Below are positions 58,434-64,000 of a stretch of 64,000 nt of DNA, piece by piece. The notes under the pieces were generated by a model that saw only the letters and a list, made by a program, of their open reading frames with translations, was not told the origin of the DNA and did no database searches. How positions within the stretch are numbered: position 1 is the stretch's first letter; the number at the start of each line of letters is the position of its first letter. Position numbers and translations under genes: made by a program. Source of the DNA: Gautieria morchelliformis (lineage: Eukaryota > Basidiomycota > Agaricomycetes > Gomphales > Gomphaceae); contig WHVA01000352.1 of the NCBI GenBank assembly GCA_015179125.1, positions 59,252 through 123,251 on the forward strand, written 5' to 3'.

Positions 58434-58675
58434 GATGCAAAGTTTTGGTGGGCGAAAGACCGTCGAATTTCTGCAAAACAAGGTTTAGGTTCCCTATGAT
58501 CTCATTCACTGCATTCAAGGGTCAATCTCTGAAGCTCTGAAGGCCAGAACGTCTCTGAAAGACTGCATGCACATACCTGTCAAGGCCCCTAGATAGAGAG
58601 GCGGGTGAACAAGTCTCGCGCACTAAAACTAACCCCATGGATATTATATTTGTAGCGCCCATGAGCTGACAAGAG
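58434..58675. promoter_or_regulatory. Upstream region of the kinase gene
   Basis: Presumed promoter of the minus-strand kinase. No element can be named. Confidence 0.4.
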
Positions 58676-58745
58676 ATTTTGAAGCCAGAACACCCAGCTG
58701 ACGCAGCAGCTGACCAGGCCAGACCATCGGCTGCACCAGAACAGT
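58676..58745 (+). repeat. Third copy of the subterminal motif, outside the 16.2-kb unit
   Basis: GATTTTGAAGCCAGAACACC, then CAGCTGACGCAGCAGCTGAC and CAGGCCAGACCATCGGCTGC, near-identical to the left end region of the 16.2-kb unit. No terminal repeat AGGTAGAGG is seen next to it, so it is a fragment or belongs to another member of the family. Confidence 0.8.
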
Positions 58746-58755
58746 TGTACCATTA

Positions 58756-59018
58756 CGACCATAGGTTCAGAGCTCGGCGGTGTGACATGAAAATTTACCT
58801 AGTTCACTGGTTCAGAGGTAACCGTGACACGTGACTGAACTTAAATTAGTTCAACGAACACCATATGCGGTCCATCCGAGGATGGACTCAAAGTGCGAAA
58901 AAAAATTGCTATTCCGGACTTACTCAACCTGTAGTTCAGACCTATGTGTGACGGGTGACTAGGGATCTGGGAGTTCAGGTTCAAGGGGTCTTGTGACACG
59001 TGACTGAACCTATGGTCG
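58756..59018. mobile_element. Small inverted-repeat (MITE-like) element
   Basis: Ends CGACCATAGGTTCAG (58,756-58,770) and CTGAACCTATGGTCG (59,004-59,018) are perfect 15-bp inverted repeats. GTGACACGTGACTGAAC occurs twice inside (about 58,827 and 58,993). 263 bp, non-coding. No unambiguous target duplication. Confidence 0.75.
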
Positions 59019-60300
59019 TGTAGGGACGGAAAGTACTAGCTGGAAAAATATACGCTTAACCAGATATGTGTGAGGTGCCTTCAGTGCCCAGTGGCACGTC
59101 AATAAAACCACCTGAGAGCCCAGCTCCCTTTGTCTACTGGTTGTTCCTGTGTTCTCGATAGCTAACTTTAGCTGTACACCGCCGTTTGAGTTTTGACTTG
59201 CTGAAAGGTAGCGGTTGTTACCTTCCGATAGCCTTACAGTCTAATGTGTTAGAAAGGTCCGGTAGTTTCAAATATGTAAGCAAAACCTAGGCGTCGACAA
59301 TTCGAACAGCTTGTCCTGACCTTGGTAGCACCGGTGCACGGCAGTCTTGTGAAAACATCTGTAGCACATTCTTCTGTCCTGTCTATTAGCCATCCACAAG
59401 CCGGGACTTTGAGACATGGTACGTCTTCCCACGAGCTTCTCCCAGCCTTTGTGACACTGCAGATGTGGACGCGCATCCAAACTCCTGAAGTCCCTGGCCT
59501 TGATTGGACTTGGCTTCACCACCATGCCACTGTCCTCCCCATTTGCGGCACAGGCAAATATGAGGATTGCTGCAGACTCTGGAATTTTTCACTGCGGCCC
59601 ATGCCCAAAGACCCTCGTAATGACGATTGTGCCATGGTCACTGGCCCCGATTGTGAGTAGTCCCTGGCCGTCCTCCTGGTTGGTCTCAACAGTTCTGTCT
59701 AGAATATTACTCTCAGCTTTGCCCCTGGTAACCCTGATCCCCCCATACAGCATGAAGCCGGGGGTGCCTCCTTACATGGATCTGGGGTGGGAGTTGAGGA
59801 CGACTCGCAGACCGAGCCCTCGTCTTCACCCTCTAGTTCCCATATGGCAGCCAACATTGAGGAAGATTCACTGACCGAGCCTTCGTCACTGCTTGTGCCA
59901 CCCATATCAGAGAGGACCACATCGACAACAACGACTCCATGACTGAACCTTCCTCACCACCCCCAATCCCAAGTTGAAGTCAGCATTGTCGACGATTCTC
60001 TGACCGAACCCGACTCATCACCCATTCCAACCCATCACTTCACCAATTCCAATTGCGCCTCTGCTTCGCACATGGTCCCATTGCCTCGCGCTCTCCTGAT
60101 GGCACCCACATCCGTCCTTCCCAATCCAGGATCGCCATCCACTTCACTTGGGCTCAGTGCAGGCAGACTCAGAAACACCGGCATTCTGTGTTCCGGGTCA
60201 GATGATGACCCAACTTCGCCTAGAAACGTTCAGCTCTCACCAGTGAGTCAGTTCCAACAAACTTTCTACTTCATCACTCTTCTTATATGCTATTGAAGTG
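59019..60300 (+). pseudogene. Low-complexity coding remnants with a DDSxTEPSS-type repeat
   Basis: On the + strand, 59,740-60,050 encodes VEDDSQTEPSSSP, IEEDSLTEPSSLL, NNDSMTEPSSPP and VDDSLTEPDSSP, four copies of an acidic Ser/Thr/Pro motif spread over different frames. No start, no recognisable domain and broken frames suggest a decayed gene for a disordered protein or part of a mobile element. The stretch from 59,019 to 59,740 shows nothing I can support. Confidence 0.45.
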
Positions 60301-61272
60301 TGTCTCACAAGACAAACCAGAAACTAAGCTCAAGGCCAGGAAGCATGGTCCTGTGTCATGACAGCAGGCTCGAAAACCTTGCAAATTGGCAGACATTCCC
60401 AAGGAGGAGTGGGACACGTATTTCCGTCCCACAGGGTGGATCAAACCTGGGGACCATTTTTATCGAAAGCGACTGGATTTATAGCTTATAGAATGTCAGA
60501 TTTATGGCTTAGAATGACAAAATGATGATGATGTGTCCTTTAAATGAGACAGGGTGTTGGAACAGGAGTGCCAGAAGTGGCATGCAGTGCACGTGTGTGG
60601 TCGGAAAATGAAAATCCCCTCTCAACTCGCTCTCACCAGCCTGTGTGAGTTGTTGCCTCTCCGCACTCTTGCATTTCTTACTGCTACAGCGTGCAAGTGT
60701 CAGGGGACACCCTGTTTTCCATTTCCAGTTCCGACACCACACCCAGTTCCGACTCCATTTCTGACTCCGGTTCCGGTTCCGATTCCATCTGCGCCTCCGC
60801 TTTCGGAAATAATTCTGCTCCTGGGAGAACTTCCACCAGTTCTGTTTGCCTTGCCAGTTCCACTCCAAATTCCGACTTCCACTCTCGGAACAGTGTCGGA
60901 AATCAAGTGACTCGCGTAATGGGTGGCATCAAGGGTCGATCAAGTGTCAGGGAGGTCAGGGGGATGCAGGGTTGATGGCGGGTGCCAAGTGTTGCCCCTT
61001 GCTGCGCAGCGTAGTATAATACAGGCTCGCTGACATTGGGGGTCCTTAGACTTTTCTCTTTGGATTTCCCCTTGTCAGGTGAGAATCCCCTCTCTTGTAT
61101 ACTCTGTTCATTTATACATACTTTGGATTTCCCCTTGTCAGTTGTGTGGTAGTGTGATCTCCACAACTAGCCAGGGTTACCCTTACAGCAGAAAAGTCTC
61201 TTCCCTAGAGGACCGGCGGTCGTACTGCATGTTGCATTCACCATAGGTGCGTTCGGAATCGGAGACAGCGAC
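60301..61272 (+). other. Region ahead of the gypsy element, possibly its leader or LTR
   Basis: Holds TTCCGA/TTCCGG-rich low-complexity sequence (60,715-60,900) and a direct repeat of CTTTGGATTTCCCCTTGTCA at about 61,051 and 61,119. The partner LTR would be outside the window, so no boundary can be set. Confidence 0.4.
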
Positions 61273-64000
61273 TTGGAGATTGCAACCTCTTCCGTGCACA
61301 TGGCATACGACAGTCCCTCTTCTTACGTCGAGCTCCCAACCCCAGAAATCCCGTCCCATATTTCTCCTTATGACATGGATCCGGATGATCGTCTTCGGAA
61401 TATGGAGGAGGAATTGACACGGAACCGGATGAAGACTGACGCGATTGAAACAGCCTTACAAACGATTTTGGCTAAGTTAGATATTCCACAAAGTGGTGGA
61501 AATGCAATGCTGGATGAGCCGGATTTCGGAAAAGCGGAACTAGCGGAAGAGAGGATGTCTGCAAAGTTGGCAAAGGTCAAACCCGCAACTCCGGCAGACT
61601 TTGACGGAGATCGGGAGAAGGGACGCGCATTCTTCCACACATGCAGCATCTACTTCGCAATTGTCGGAGACCTCTTTCCGAACGACCAGGCTCGGATTCA
61701 CTGGGCATTGTCCTTTTTCAAGTCGGACCGTGCAGCCCGTTTTGCAAACAAGGTGATCCGACATGAAGCAAAGGGCAAGGGGAACTACTTCCGAGACTGG
61801 GACGCCTTCGAGAAAACATTTTCCGACCAGTTCTGCACGAAAAATGAGCAGCTAACAGCCCTTACGAAGCTTGAGGGGACCAGCTGGTACCAGGCCAAGG
61901 ATCCAGTCAATGACTACATCGACCGCTTCCAGGAGCTCATCAACCTTGTGGAGTATGACGACGACAAGATGATCGTCATCAAATTCCAACAAGGGCTTGA
62001 TCCGACACTCCAGAACCAAGTTGCGCTGCTTGGGGATGGAGCTCCCGATTTCGATGACCCGGAAGGGTGGTACCAAGCTGCGCGGAGGGTGTCCTGAAAC
62101 AGGGAAGCAAATGAGGCCTTCATGGAGACAAACCGGAACATGACATGCAGTTCCGCTTGTCCTACTCCACCTGTGCCGAAACCCGGAAGTGCATTCGTTC
62201 CCGCACAGAAAATATTTCCGATGGTTGCTCCGCCTGCTCCTATTAGGAACCCTAGCCCCCTCCCTCTAAGAGTGGCCCTGCCCCGATGGATGTTGACCGC
62301 ATGTGCAGAAAAGGCCACGGAACCATCACCTGCTTCCGATGCCGACAACCAGGCCACTATGCCCACGAGTGCCCCAAGCCTTCGACATCTGGCTTATGAC
62401 CACAGAGGAGAAACTTGAGCTCCTTCCAGAGTTCCTTTCACTCGCGGACATAAGCAGAGTGCCCACTGCTGAAGGAATTTCCGAAAATGTGGAACATGGT
62501 GCATTGGAAGTGGAAGATGCGTCGGATTTTGTGACACGCAGCGGGTGAGATGTGTGCCCCTGCTGCCTGTACATAACCGGTTTGCCTGTCTTGAAGTAGA
62601 GAATGAAAAGCCCCCACTCCCCTCACTTCGTACAGACCCACCGGATAAAGTCACACAAAAACCAAATCCGACACCCCATCCATCCCGCATCCGCCCTTGG
62701 GAGAGATGCCTCCCAAAGCGCTATGTTGTTGCTGCCACCCGGGCCCCAAGTCACTAGTCATTAAGGTAGAGATCCAGATGACAGATACGGCGGAAGTCAA
62801 ATCCGGACCCGCCCTTGTCGATTGCGGGGCCACTGGTCAGTTTATAGACCGGGACTATGTGGAACGGAACTGACTGACCACGCGGAAGTTGCAACATGCA
62901 ATCCCGGTGTTCAATGTGGATGGAAGCCCCAATAAGTCAGGGTCCATCACAGAGATAGTAGACACAATTCTCCGCTACGACGGACACACAGAACGCACTT
63001 CCTTTGCAGTCACCAGCCTGGGGAAGCAAGACATCATCCTCAGGTTTACCTGGCTTCAGGAGCACAACCCGGAGATCAATTGGCAGACTTGGAAGGTACT
63101 GATGAGTAGATGCCCAGCCAAGTGTCACATGTGCCGGTCGGGAGTGCGGAAGGAGCGCCAGGAGCAGCGGAAGACCGAACAGCTCATACAGACATGTTGT
63201 TCTGGCCCCCATCCACTGCTTGCAGAAGAAGACTCGGAAGCGGAATTTGAACCGGCTCCCACATTCAATTCCGATTCCGATTCCGACTCCGACGTCATCC
63301 GACTCAGCCCGGAAGACACTCTGGCCGAGGGGGAGCACTTGCTGTACGTAAACCTTCCACCGGAAGCGGAACACATCCGCGCCACCGGAAATATTTCGCA
63401 ACGCCTTGCTGAAGCCTCCAAGAAGCATGATAGAGTGGAGGCAGAAATTCCGGAGTACCTGCGGGAGTTCGAGGACGTCTTTGCCAAGGAGTTGTTTGAT
63501 GCCCTGCCTGCACGGAAGCTGTGGGACCATGCCATCGAGTTGGAGCCTGGGTCAAAGCCCACCAACTGCAAGGTCTACCCGCTGTCACCCATGGAGCAGG
63601 TAGAGCTCGATGCATTCCTTGCGGAAAACCTCCGTACAGGGAGGATCCGCCCCTCCAAGTCACCCATGGCATCTCCGGTGTTCTTCATCAAGAAGAAGGA
63701 CACCTCACTCAGACTTGTGCAGGATTACCGGGCCTTGAATGCGATCATGATCAAGAACCGGTACCCCATTCCACTCATTTCTGAACTAATCATATAATTC
63801 CGCAGGGCAAGGTACTTCACTAAGCTGGATGTCTGCTGGGGCTTGAATAATGTTCGGATCCGGGAGGGAGACGAGTGGAAGGCCGCATTCCGCACCAACC
63901 GAGGACTCTTTGAGCCACAGGTCATGTTCTTCGGCCTCACCAACAGTCCCGCCACATTCCAGATGATGATGAATGACATCTTCCGTGACATGATAGCAGA
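61273..64000 (+). mobile_element. Ty3/gypsy retrotransposon, partial and broken, cut by the window edge
   Basis: Gag at about 61,273-62,096 (RAFFHTCSIYFAIVGDLFPN, FEKTFSDQFCTKNEQLTALT), a CCHC knuckle at about 62,330-62,380, an aspartic-protease motif (LVDCGATGQFIDRDYV) near 62,820, and reverse transcriptase from about 63,480 ([74 protein letters not shown]). This order (gag, protease, RT) and the RT motifs are those of the gypsy/chromovirus group. Coding is interrupted several times, so this copy is a fossil. RNase H, integrase and the right LTR would lie beyond base 64,000. Confidence 0.88.

Noticed and set aside
1-64000. tRNA, rRNA, CRISPR or secondary-metabolite cluster
   Set aside because: No cloverleaf-like gene, rRNA segment or spaced repeat array was seen, and neighbouring genes do not share a pathway.

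Overview
The window is nuclear DNA of a filamentous basidiomycete, most likely a mushroom-forming Agaricomycete. Genes are split by many short introns (about 45-75 nt, GT...AG), lie close together on both strands, and the recognisable proteins are fungal: MGM101, SLH1, PROPPIN, KCH1, PIB1-like. No database was searched. Names rest on recognised motifs and on splice junctions read by eye.

Bases 1-35,700 are a normal gene-dense segment. In order: MGM101 (-), an acidic unknown protein (+), a large ankyrin-DysF-FYVE-RING protein (-), kynurenine aminotransferase (+), the ribosome-quality-control helicase SLH1/ASCC3 (-), ER membrane complex subunit EMC3 (+), the calcium sensor NCS1 (-), a Cys-rich unknown (+), arginyl-tRNA-protein transferase ATE1 (-), a PROPPIN (+), mitochondrial inner-membrane protease subunit IMP2 (-), a KCH1-like cation channel (-), the GTPase RBG1/DRG1 (+), glucosyltransferase ALG8 (-), V-ATPase assembly factor VMA21 (+), ribonucleotide reductase small subunit RNR2 (-) and a low-complexity unknown (+). 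They are unrelated housekeeping genes, not a cluster. ALG8 and VMA21 share a 49-bp divergent promoter, and RBG1 and ALG8 converge within 36 bp.

Bases 36,700-56,500 are a repeat island with readable stratigraphy. An old LTR (37,807-55,320) is split by a 16.2-kb unit (38,641-54,885) with inverted ends AGGTAGAGGACACCC... and a TA target duplication. Inside this unit are a MULE-type transposase gene (-), an unknown multi-exon Cys-rich gene (+), and fragments of alpha-amylase and guanine deaminase genes. A young Ty1/copia element (TSD ACCAT) and a solo LTR of the same family as the host LTR (TSD CAGCG) landed in it later. The 5' end of the transposase gene is a tandem array of near-identical exon-plus-intron units. 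This composite is the most unusual object in the window.

Bases 56,500-64,000 hold a casein-kinase-1-like gene (-), a small inverted-repeat element, low-complexity coding remnants, and a broken Ty3/gypsy element that runs off the right edge. Several conserved host genes (EMC3, RNR2, the kinase) each show one single-base frame break in otherwise clean coding sequence, which looks more like consensus error than gene death.
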